Part shown: one piece after another, positions 18,588 through 26,019 of the stretch | Layout of the letters: each line of letters begins with the position of its first letter | Position numbering within the stretch: the stretch's first letter is position 1 | DNA from: DASVHS01 sp038244815 | GTDB taxonomy: Bacteria > Acidobacteriota > Thermoanaerobaculia > Gp7-AA8 | Assembly (NCBI GenBank): GCA_038244815.1 | Contig: JBBRTB010000020.1 | Location: 20,456-84,455, forward strand | Length of the DNA: 64,000 bases | Direction of reading: 5' to 3' | Notes under the pieces: model-generated | The model's database searches: none | Told to the model about the DNA's origin: nothing | Seen by the model: only the letters and a program-made list of their open reading frames with translations | Translations under genes and position numbers: made by a program

Positions 18588-19382
18588 TCACGGTGTCTTT
18601 CGATAGAGCGTGAACAGAACCGGCCGGTGGTCGGATGCCTGCGTTTTGACGACCTGCGCCGCGGAGCACGTCCATTCGCTCGCGATGTAGAGGTCGTCGA
18701 TCCGCTTGGCCGGCTTGTCGGCGGGATAGGTGAGGCCCGGGCCCGCGCCGCAGTCGAGCCAGGCGTCGCGGACTCCCGCGCTCTGTAGCGTGGCGTGCAC
18801 GGCGCTGTCGGGCGTGGAATTGAAGTCGCCGCCGGCGATCTGCGGCGCCTCGGCTTGAATCGTCGCGGCCAGTTGTGTCGCTTCCGGCCGCCGGTACGTG
18901 TCTTCCGGCGAGGAGTCGAGGTGCGTGTCGATGATGTGCACGGAACCGTGGGGCGTCAGGACCTCCACGGCCAGGGCGATGCGCGGCTCGAACGACGGGC
19001 CCGGAGGCGCTTGCGGATCGGGCTGATACGGGATGACGCGCTGCGCCGTGATCGGCCAGCGCGAAAGGATGGCGATTCCGTAGTCGCCGCCCTGGTAGTC
19101 GAGCGACTTCCCGAACGCTCCGTCGAAGTTCGTGAGGTGCTTGAGCATCACGAAGTGGTCGGCGTTGCCGGAGCGGGTGGTGTTGCGGTCGACTTCCTGC
19201 AGCAGCACGATGTCGGCCCTGGTCTTCTCCACGATCTTCGCTACCCGATCGATGTTCAGAACGCCCGCGGCGTCGCGTCCGGCGTGGATGTTGTAGACCA
19301 GTACGCGCAGCGTCGGGCGGGATGGACCTGCCGTGGCGCAGGAAACCAGAAGACAGAGGGCGAGCAGTCGCAGCGGTCGCAT
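18588..19382 (-). CDS. Exported endonuclease/exonuclease/phosphatase-family protein
   Basis: Product of 264 residues with a lipoprotein-like signal (LALCLLVSC, Cys near residue 15) and an EEP fold: VLVYNIHAGRD, LLQEVDRNT (metal Glu), IDTHLDSSP, AGGDFNSTPDS and a final SDHRPV (catalytic Asp-His). All catalytic positions look intact, so it is an active metal-dependent phosphodiesterase or nuclease of unknown substrate outside the cytoplasm. It is divergent from the GDSL hydrolase. Confidence 0.85.
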   Translation of the reverse strand: MRPLRLLALCLLVSCATAGPSRPTLRVLVYNIHAGRDAAGVLNIDRVAKIVEKTRADIVLLQEVDRNTTRSGNADHFVMLKHLTNFDGAFGKSLDYQGGDYGIAILSRWPITAQRVIPYQPDPQAPPGPSFEPRIALAVEVLTPHGSVHIIDTHLDSSPEDTYRRPEATQLAATIQAEAPQIAGGDFNSTPDSAVHATLQSAGVRDAWLDCGAGPGLTYPADKPAKRIDDLYIASEWTCSAAQVVKTQASDHRPVLFTLYRKTP

Positions 19383-19421
19383 CGCCGGGCCATTCTATCG
19401 ATGTAGGATGAGACGTCCATC

Positions 19422-20069
19422 GTGAAAAAGCAGCATTTGCGAATCGCGGCAGCCGCAGTGCTGGCCATCCTGGCCGTCTGGTTTCTGTGGCCCTCTCCCT
19501 ACGCGAAGGTCAGGAATCTCGGCTCGCCCGGAGCGAACATTCTCGCTTTCGGCGACTCCCTGACCGCCGGCTATGGAGCGGACTCCGGAGAGGACTACCC
19601 GTCGCGGCTCACTGTGGTCCTGGGAACGACGGTCCTGAACGCCGGCGTGAGCGGCGACACCACCGAGGCGGCGCTGGCGAGGCTGGATCCGGACGTCCTC
19701 TCTCACGATCCCCGCATCGTCATCGTCGGGCTCGGCGGCAACGACTATCTGCGCGGAGTGCCCATCAGCGTGACGGAAGCGAATCTTCGGACGATCAACG
19801 CCAGGATCCAGAGCGCCGGTGCCATGGTGGTGCTGCTGGGATTCAAGTTTCCGAGTCTCAACAGCGATTACGGCCAGATGTACGAGCGCGTGGCCCGCGA
19901 CCAGGGATGCCTGCTCGTCGCCGGCGTGCTGCGCGGCATCCTCACCGATCCGTCTCTGAAGAGCGACGAGATCCACCCCAATGCCAGGGGCTATCAGTTG
20001 ATGGCGGAGCGGGTCGCCGGGCCGATGCGCAAGCTGATCGCAAAGGCCGGCCGCGCCCGCAAATCGTGA
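19422..20069 (+). CDS. SGNH/GDSL hydrolase (TesA-like esterase)
   Basis: Exported or membrane-anchored hydrolase of 215 residues. An N-terminal hydrophobic segment (residues 7-22) is followed by the four SGNH blocks: AFGDSLTAGYG (nucleophile Ser), NAGVSGDT, VGLGGNDYL and SDEIHPNARGY (Asp and His). It resembles the multifunctional acyl-CoA thioesterase/lysophospholipase TesA. The start is GTG 19422. It is convergent with the DUF1028 gene. Confidence 0.85.
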   Translation: MKKQHLRIAAAAVLAILAVWFLWPSPYAKVRNLGSPGANILAFGDSLTAGYGADSGEDYPSRLTVVLGTTVLNAGVSGDTTEAALARLDPDVLSHDPRIVIVGLGGNDYLRGVPISVTEANLRTINARIQSAGAMVVLLGFKFPSLNSDYGQMYERVARDQGCLLVAGVLRGILTDPSLKSDEIHPNARGYQLMAERVAGPMRKLIAKAGRARKS

Positions 20070-20076
20070 GACTCCT

Positions 20077-20817
20077 CTAGTCGCGATTGCGATCGCGCTG
20101 TCGGGCGGCGATGTCCACGAGGCGGCGCAGCTCCTTGAGCGGCTCGGCGTTGTCGTCCACCTGCAGTCGCACAACGACGTCGTTGTGCAGCCAGACGCCG
20201 CCGTCTTTCTTCACGATGATCATCGCCGCGGACTGCATGCCTCGCGTGTCGCCTCCCGCTTTCTGACCGGCATCCAGCGCCGCCAGCAGGCGGTAGGAGA
20301 GATGTCCTTCGGTTTTCTCGAACGCTTCGATCATGCCGTCGACGACCTGCGGGCCGGCCAGGATGTTTCCCTGGGCGGTGCAGAACCGGCCGCCCTTGTT
20401 GCCTGCCCAGGTGCTCGCTTTCGGTCCGGTGTACGCGGCGTAGTTTCCGTGCCCGTCCATGATCGCGAACTGCCGTCCGAACTTCGTCCAATCCTTCGGC
20501 CGCGGGTCGGGGTCGCTGTCCCAGATCGCTTTCACGGCCGCGGCCGGTGTCAGTCCCGCGCGCAGCAGCGCCAGTCCCTCGGGACCGTAGGAGACGTCGA
20601 CGATGGCCTGCGTGGCCACGACTCCCGTTCCGGCCTCGGCCCAGAGCACGCCGTTGCCGACGGAGAAGACGCGCGACTGCACGGCCGCGCCGACTTCGCC
20701 CGTCTTCGGATCGAATCCGAGGATCGAGAAGGTGGCCACCGGATCGAAGGGGAGGCGGTCGGCCGCGGAGGCAGCGGCGGCGACGAACAGAAGGGCGATG
20801 AGCAGGCGGGCTCTCAT
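20077..20817 (-). CDS. Exported DUF1028-family protein (Ntn-hydrolase-like)
   Basis: Product of 246 residues with a signal peptide (residues 1-19, ending ASAA) and DUF1028 hallmarks: FSILGFDPKTGEVGAAVQSRVFSVG, GTGVVATQAIVDVSYGPEGL and GNILAGPQVVDGM. DUF1028 proteins share the Ntn-hydrolase fold; the activity is unproven. ATG 20817 is chosen so that the signal peptide starts the protein. It follows the large exported protein gene by 1 bp on the same strand, suggesting cotranscription. Confidence 0.8.
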   Translation of the reverse strand: MRARLLIALLFVAAAASAADRLPFDPVATFSILGFDPKTGEVGAAVQSRVFSVGNGVLWAEAGTGVVATQAIVDVSYGPEGLALLRAGLTPAAAVKAIWDSDPDPRPKDWTKFGRQFAIMDGHGNYAAYTGPKASTWAGNKGGRFCTAQGNILAGPQVVDGMIEAFEKTEGHLSYRLLAALDAGQKAGGDTRGMQSAAMIIVKKDGGVWLHNDVVVRLQVDDNAEPLKELRRLVDIAARQRDRNRD

Positions 20818-20818
20818 G

Positions 20819-23434
20819 TCATTGCACGGCGTTGCGGAGTTCCTGGAAGTGAACCGCTTTGATGGGCACACCGGCCAGGGCGCCGTCTGTGTATGCCGCC
20901 GCCGGCAGAGTGAGTGCGGCGCGCGCGGTGTCGAGCGCCGTGCGCAACTGGGTGATGTGCACGGCTTTGATGATCAGGCCGGCATTGGCGGCGTCGGTGT
21001 AGCCACCCGCTCCTGTGGCCGCGAGCGAACGGACAGCGTCCACGGCAGCGCGCAGCTCCGCCAGGTGCAGCGCTTTCACGGCGACGCCCGTGAGCGGTGT
21101 GTTGGTGAAGAAGATCGTGGTGGCGAGATCCACGGCGCTGTTGGCGGAGGGTCCCGAGCCGTTCACGGCGCGCACGCGATAGACGTACGCGGTGTTGGGA
21201 GCGGCGATCGTGTCGGAGTACGAATTGCCTGCCGGCGTTCCGATCTGCGTGAAGACATCAGCGGGCGCCCTGCGGTCGACCTGGTAGGAGGCCGCCCCTC
21301 CCACCGCGGTCCACGAGACATCGATGCGGGTCGTAGTGATCGCGGACGCCGACACGCCTGTCGGTGCGGGCGGAACGCTGCCGCCTGCGGAGAGGATCTC
21401 GAGATGATTGGTATTGCCGGAGAGATCGCGGTTGAGCGTGATCCACAGTTCGCTGGCGACCCCGCGTAATGATGCGAAGTAATCGACATCCGCGGTGAGG
21501 GTTGCTCCGGCCAGCTTCAACGTCGGATACGAACCACTCGTGAAGTTGCTGATGATGATCAGTGGCTTCTTCAGCGTGCCGGCGCTCAGAGCGATGTTTG
21601 CGTCGAGTTGATTGCCTGCCGCTCCGAACGCGAGCGCTCCATAGACGTGGTTGTAGCCGGGCGGCTGATACGTCACGGTGGCGACGCGAGTCACCCCCGC
21701 CGGTCCGGTCGTCACGACACTGCCGGTTGCGGCGGTCAGCGTCATGTTCTGAATCGTTTCGACCTGGGTGACCTGTGCTTCGACCGGCTGAGCCGTGTTC
21801 GTTTCCAGGACGACGTAGGTCGAGTAGCTCTTATTCGGATAGCCGGGGGCACTGCCGACGACGCCGTCGTTCGGGTCGTACGTGGCCTGGCCGATGAATC
21901 CAAACTGCGTCCGCCAGGTCAGGCGGGCGTTGTTGTTGGAGATGCCGACGCCGATGGAGTCGGCGTTTGCCTGATAGGGCCACTCGTTCTGATACGGCAT
22001 CGAGTAGGCGCCGCCGGCATTGCCCTCGGCCGAGGTGTGGCCCCAGAACGGAGTGACGTCGTGATAGAACGCGTCGCGCGCCCCGGCGGCATCCTGCTGG
22101 GTCATCGTCTGCGTCTGCACGAGACCCATCGTGGCGTCGAGATAGTTGCTGCCGTTGAGCGGGCCGGCGATCCACTCCTTCACGTAAGGCACCGTGTTCG
22201 GCACGTTCCAGGTCCATGAGCTGCTGAGCGTGACCGGGGCACTCGTGGAGGTGAACTTGTAGCGATCGCCCCAGGCCACGCCGTCGATGTCCGCGGCGCC
22301 CTGCCCGTCGATGTTCAACTCGCCATACGGCGCACGCGAGTCGTCGAACAGCGTTCCCGCACTCACGGCCGGCGTGGCCAGATCGATGTTCCAGGTGATC
22401 GCGTAGATCGGATTGTCGCGGCCGGTGGAGAAGATCCAGTCCATGACCACGGGGATCGTCCGGGCCACTGCCCCGCCGGAGTACGCGCAGTTTCGCGGAT
22501 AGTCCTGCGTGAACCGAAAGATGGCGTGGTGCCGCCCTTCGAAGACCCGTTGCCACTGGCCGGCGACGAAGCCGCCGAGCGGTGAATCGTCGCCGATGCA
22601 GGCGGAGTTGTGCGCATGCGCGACCACGTACCCGAAACCCGTATAGCCGCTGTTGCCGTACGTGGTCACGGTGGCGATGCGGGTGGCGCCGTTGGGAAGC
22701 TGGTAGCGGAATTCGCGCAGCGTGCCACCTTGTGCTCCGCCAGGTCCGGCTCCGTTGTTGTTGTGCGCGAGCACGGCCACTCGGAGCTTGCCGGCGCTGT
22801 CGGTCCAGGTGAACTGGTCGCTCACCATCGAGGCTACGGTCGCGTCATGCGCGATGGCCATCGGGGCCACCGCCTGCGCCGCCACCTGGCCGAGGGTGAC
22901 GTCATCGAGGTAGACCGTGCCCTGCTGTCCCGCACTTTCACTCTGCAGGTCGAGGCGATCGAACGCGCCGCTGTAGCCGAGCGCGGCGGTCAGCGGAATC
23001 GTGACTTCGCGCCACGCGCTGGCCACGATGCCTGCGCCGCCGGTCACGTACGAGGTGATGGCCGTGCTTCCGACCACGGGCCCGCCGTTGTACATCTGCA
23101 AGTAGATGATCTGGCCGCCGGCGGTACCGCCATGGATCCAGAAATCGAGGACCGGATATTGCGCGGTCAGGAACGTGCCGCCCGGGTGTGCGAACGCCAC
23201 TGCTCCGTAGTTGTTGCCGGTGAAGGCGATCGACTTCGTGCCGCTGTGCACCTGAGCGGTGGAGGCGAAGTCGCTCGATCCGGGAGGGGTGTTGTAGGAG
23301 TAGTCGGCGAAGCCGTTCAGCAGCGCATCGTCGTAGACCGTGAGGGTCTGGCCGAAGGCCGGCAACCCGATCAGCAGGACGAGCGTGCAGAGAGATATTC
23401 GGGCCGCGTTCGCGGCTGCCTGGAGGTTGGTCAT
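20819..23434 (-). CDS. Large exported protein with FN3 domain and C-terminal KAVHxxELR repeats
   Basis: Product of 871 residues. Signal peptide at about 1-29 (GLPAFGQ). Residues 30-185 form a beta-sandwich like carbohydrate-binding modules (SGTKSIAFTGNNYGA, FDRLDLQSE, VYLDDVTLGQ). The central 450 residues are of unknown type. A fibronectin type III domain (APTGVSASAITTTRIDVSWT) precedes three tandem repeats at the C-terminus, each with K-A-V/L-H-x-x-[EQ]-L-R. It is secreted or surface-attached and probably polysaccharide-related; no catalytic motif was found. Confidence 0.75.
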   Translation of the reverse strand: MTNLQAAANAARISLCTLVLLIGLPAFGQTLTVYDDALLNGFADYSYNTPPGSSDFASTAQVHSGTKSIAFTGNNYGAVAFAHPGGTFLTAQYPVLDFWIHGGTAGGQIIYLQMYNGGPVVGSTAITSYVTGGAGIVASAWREVTIPLTAALGYSGAFDRLDLQSESAGQQGTVYLDDVTLGQVAAQAVAPMAIAHDATVASMVSDQFTWTDSAGKLRVAVLAHNNNGAGPGGAQGGTLREFRYQLPNGATRIATVTTYGNSGYTGFGYVVAHAHNSACIGDDSPLGGFVAGQWQRVFEGRHHAIFRFTQDYPRNCAYSGGAVARTIPVVMDWIFSTGRDNPIYAITWNIDLATPAVSAGTLFDDSRAPYGELNIDGQGAADIDGVAWGDRYKFTSTSAPVTLSSSWTWNVPNTVPYVKEWIAGPLNGSNYLDATMGLVQTQTMTQQDAAGARDAFYHDVTPFWGHTSAEGNAGGAYSMPYQNEWPYQANADSIGVGISNNNARLTWRTQFGFIGQATYDPNDGVVGSAPGYPNKSYSTYVVLETNTAQPVEAQVTQVETIQNMTLTAATGSVVTTGPAGVTRVATVTYQPPGYNHVYGALAFGAAGNQLDANIALSAGTLKKPLIIISNFTSGSYPTLKLAGATLTADVDYFASLRGVASELWITLNRDLSGNTNHLEILSAGGSVPPAPTGVSASAITTTRIDVSWTAVGGAASYQVDRRAPADVFTQIGTPAGNSYSDTIAAPNTAYVYRVRAVNGSGPSANSAVDLATTIFFTNTPLTGVAVKALHLAELRAAVDAVRSLAATGAGGYTDAANAGLIIKAVHITQLRTALDTARAALTLPAAAYTDGALAGVPIKAVHFQELRNAVQ

Positions 23435-23554
23435 CGGGATCGGCGGATTTTAGCGCAAAAGTGCAGTTCGTTACGCGCGCGTGCGCTTCGTGCGCGTAGC
23501 GAAAGAACGCGCCTCCCGGTTTTGTATCTATGTGTGTCGTTCAAGGAGACCAAC

Positions 23555-24253
23555 ATGAAGACCAATCGGTGGGTAAGCAAGGCAGCGGGAGTGGGGGCGC
23601 TCACGCTGATTCTGGCGATGCCGGCGGTGGCGCAGACGCGGGGCAACTTGCAGCGCGACAACGGCTCGAACCGCACCAGCCAGGTTCGCGCCGACGCACG
23701 CAACAATCGCGGCGGCAACCGTACCAACTCCGGCTACAACAACAACGATCGTCAGGCGGCTGCTTCAAGCGCCACCCGCGCCAGCGAGCGCGTCAGCATG
23801 CAGGGGCGCGTCAGCTCGATGTCGCACGAGAACGGCGGCTATCGCGTCCGTCTCGACCGCGACAGCCGGTCGTTCTGGGTACCCGAGTCGTACGTCCGCA
23901 GCCGCGGCCGCAACTTCGGCATCGGCGTCTCGATCAGCCTTGGCGGCGTGTTCCGTGGCGGGCAGATCTACGTCGACGCAGTGAACTGGCCGGGTGATTC
24001 TTCCTACGGCTACAGCAATGGCTATGTCCGTGGCGTCGTCGACCGCGTCGACTATCGCTCGGGTGTTCTGTGGCTGCGCGACGATGCCAGCGGCCGTCTC
24101 ATCCAGGCCGACATGCGCGGCGCGAACCGGTACGGCCGGGTCGATGCACGCGACCTGCGGCGTGGCGACTACGTCGAACTGTCCGGCCAGTGGCTGCGGG
24201 GCAATCTCTTCGCCGTCGGCCAGGTGGCCAGCGTCCGGAGCGGGCGATACTGA
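23555..24253 (+). CDS. Exported Asn/Arg-rich hypothetical protein
   Basis: Product of 232 residues with a signal peptide (residues 1-26, ending AVAQ), a low-complexity Asn/Arg/Gly linker (about 27-75, e.g. NNRGGNRTNSGYNNND) and a beta-rich domain containing two similar halves (RVSSMSHENGGYRVRL and RGVVDRVDYRSGVLWL). It looks like an envelope protein with a repeated small barrel. The start is ATG 23555 after AAGGAGA. Function is not recognised. Confidence 0.7.
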   Translation: MKTNRWVSKAAGVGALTLILAMPAVAQTRGNLQRDNGSNRTSQVRADARNNRGGNRTNSGYNNNDRQAAASSATRASERVSMQGRVSSMSHENGGYRVRLDRDSRSFWVPESYVRSRGRNFGIGVSISLGGVFRGGQIYVDAVNWPGDSSYGYSNGYVRGVVDRVDYRSGVLWLRDDASGRLIQADMRGANRYGRVDARDLRRGDYVELSGQWLRGNLFAVGQVASVRSGRY

Positions 24254-24299
24254 GGGCGTGCGGTAGATCACACATTCGTCCCAGCGTTTTGTTACCCTT

Positions 24300-24334
24300 G
24301 ATGCGCCGCGCGGGCGGTCCCCGCGCGGCGCATC
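24300..24334 (+). terminator. Perfect 15-bp GC-rich palindrome between genes
   Basis: GATGCGCCGCGCGGG (24300-24314) is the exact inverse of 24320-24334, with a 5-nt loop. It lies 46 bp after the preceding stop and 8 bp before the L,D-transpeptidase start. No T-run follows, so it is a probable but atypical terminator; it could also limit translation of the next gene. Confidence 0.6.
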
Positions 24335-24341
24335 CTTATAT

Positions 24342-25010
24342 ATGAAGCGTTTCTCCCTGCCGCTCGCTCTGTCGCTACTCCTGGCGGTGCCCCCGCTTGC
24401 CGCTTCGTGCACCGCGGCCGCGCCGGACACGCTCGTTTCGTCGCTGCACGAGCAGGCGCCGGGACTCGATCCGAAGGTCCTCAGGATGGCACTGAACGCG
24501 GCGACCTGCGCGGAGAGCCGCGGTCTGGTGAAGCGGCGCGATCTGCTCACGGTCATCGACTACTCGCTGCCGTCGTCGCAGCCGCGCCTCTTCGTCTTCA
24601 ATCTCGTCAGGCATCAGTTGCTGTTTCGCGAGCTCGTGGCGCACGGCAAAAACAGCGGCGGCGACCGCGCCAGCTACTTCTCCAACAGCTCCGGCAGTCT
24701 GGCCAGCAGCCTCGGACTCTACGTCACGGCCGACACCTACGTCGGCAACAACGGCTACTCGCTCCGGCTGCGCGGACTGGAAGAAGGCATCAACGACATG
24801 GCCTGGGACCGCGCCATCGTGATGCACGGTGCGTACTACGTCAGCCGCGAAGCGATCAAGGCGCTGGGACGGCTGGGGCGAAGTTGGGGATGTCCGGCCG
24901 TGCGTTCGGAGATCGCGCAGAAGATCATCAACACCGTGCGCGGCGGAAGTCCGATCTTCGCCTACTACCCCGACAAGAACTGGCTGTCGACGTCGGCTTT
25001 CCTTCATTAG
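24342..25010 (+). CDS. Exported L,D-transpeptidase catalytic-domain protein
   Basis: Product of 222 residues with a signal peptide (residues 1-22, PPLAASC), belonging to the murein L,D-transpeptidase catalytic-domain family. The active-site region carries IVMHGAYYVS and RSWGCPAVR, giving the His and the nucleophile Cys. An N-terminal helical part (LDPKVLRMALNAATCAESRG) precedes the catalytic beta-fold. It would crosslink or modify peptidoglycan in the periplasm. A strong hairpin lies immediately upstream of its start. Confidence 0.82.
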   Translation: MKRFSLPLALSLLLAVPPLAASCTAAAPDTLVSSLHEQAPGLDPKVLRMALNAATCAESRGLVKRRDLLTVIDYSLPSSQPRLFVFNLVRHQLLFRELVAHGKNSGGDRASYFSNSSGSLASSLGLYVTADTYVGNNGYSLRLRGLEEGINDMAWDRAIVMHGAYYVSREAIKALGRLGRSWGCPAVRSEIAQKIINTVRGGSPIFAYYPDKNWLSTSAFLH

Positions 25011-25114
25011 CAGAAACAGACCGTTCCGGTTCAGCGACCGAAATGTAACGGTCCGTTCCACTCGTTCACGAATGTTGTCACTCCCTCGCGAACGCGGACG
25101 CTCAGAATTGGGTC

Positions 25115-25552
25115 ATGGTCGAGATGACCGAAAAGGCAGCGGGCCTGATCGCCAGCGCCAGACGCTCTGCGCATGACAACGTCAAGACGTTTGCGCCGAG
25201 GATTTATCTTCCTGAAGGGCGCCGTGTGCGCTGCGCGTTCCGCTCCGGCGACACGACGTTCTTTCCACGCCTCGAGGACGTGATCTGGATCCAGGCGCGC
25301 CGCAACTACAGCGAAGTCTTCATGACCACGGAAAACTTCACCGTGCGCGAAGTGCTCGTGTCGTTGGAGCGCCGTCTGGCGCAGCATGGATTCCTGCGCG
25401 TGCAGCGATCGACGATCGTCAATCTCGATCATGTCGTGGAGATCCGGCGCGAAGGCCGCGGCCGCTACGCGGTTGTTCTGTCGAACGGCAGCACGGTGGA
25501 TGTGCCGGCCGCGGTCAAAGACAGGATCGAGCAGCTGCTCACAATCGAGTGA
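25115..25552 (+). CDS. LytTR-domain DNA-binding protein without a receiver domain
   Basis: Product of 145 residues whose C-terminal 100 residues are a LytTR domain: LEDVIWIQARRNYSEVFM, VREVLVSLERRLAQHGFLRVQRSTIVNLDHV and RYAVVLSNGSTVDV. No receiver domain is attached and no kinase is adjacent, so control is by a separate partner or by expression. It may act on the flanking TonB receptor or transpeptidase genes; this is inference from position only. Confidence 0.8.
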   Translation: MVEMTEKAAGLIASARRSAHDNVKTFAPRIYLPEGRRVRCAFRSGDTTFFPRLEDVIWIQARRNYSEVFMTTENFTVREVLVSLERRLAQHGFLRVQRSTIVNLDHVVEIRREGRGRYAVVLSNGSTVDVPAAVKDRIEQLLTIE

Positions 25553-25987
25553 GCGCTGAGATTCCCTGACCGTCAGCGCACGCTCGCGCAATCACCTGCG
25601 GTGAGGCGGACTTGTCCTGGGATCGCGGCGCAGACACTTTCGCCACGATACCGTTTCGTGCCGTTCACACCACAGCGCCGAAAAGCGAAGCGCTGTTCAC
25701 CGATCGTCGACTTCGGACACGCTTAGCCGCCGCTGCAGCACCGCCGTATTGGGAGCGTCCCAGCATTTTCGCGGGCCACACTCCTCGAATCGGGCAGTGC
25801 GTCAATGCGTTGGATCAGCAATCTGGATTTTTGAAACCGCGCCCTGATGCGGCGCTCGCTGTTGCGCATGCTTCGTCCAGCAGGATGCGTGCTTCGTACA
25901 CGTTGTCGCATGTCTTGTGTCATCGCAGAAGTTCGTCGTCCCACATCGATCGGGCAGTGCGATGTGCGGCAGAGCGATTGCGGTGAA
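25553..25987. other. Long intergenic region upstream of the TonB receptor
   Basis: About 435 bp without a supported gene, tRNA or terminator. Base composition is lower in GC than nearby coding DNA. Short frames on both strands lack homology and ribosome sites. Length and position suggest a regulatory region for the TonB receptor gene. Confidence 0.5.
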
Positions 25988-26008
25988 CCTCCACATTCAC
26001 AGTGGAGG
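25988..26008 (+). promoter_or_regulatory. Hairpin covering the ribosome binding site of the TonB receptor
   Basis: CCTCCAC (25988-25994) pairs exactly with GTGGAGG (26002-26008) around a 7-nt loop. The 3' arm contains GGAGG, the ribosome binding site 11 nt before ATG 26020, so the fold would hide it. This suggests translational control by a factor or RNA that opens the stem. Confidence 0.55.
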
Positions 26009-26019
26009 AAGACATACAT

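Noticed and set aside
25553..25987. Possible tRNA or small RNA
   Set aside because: No tRNA T-arm or cloverleaf pattern and no terminator were found.
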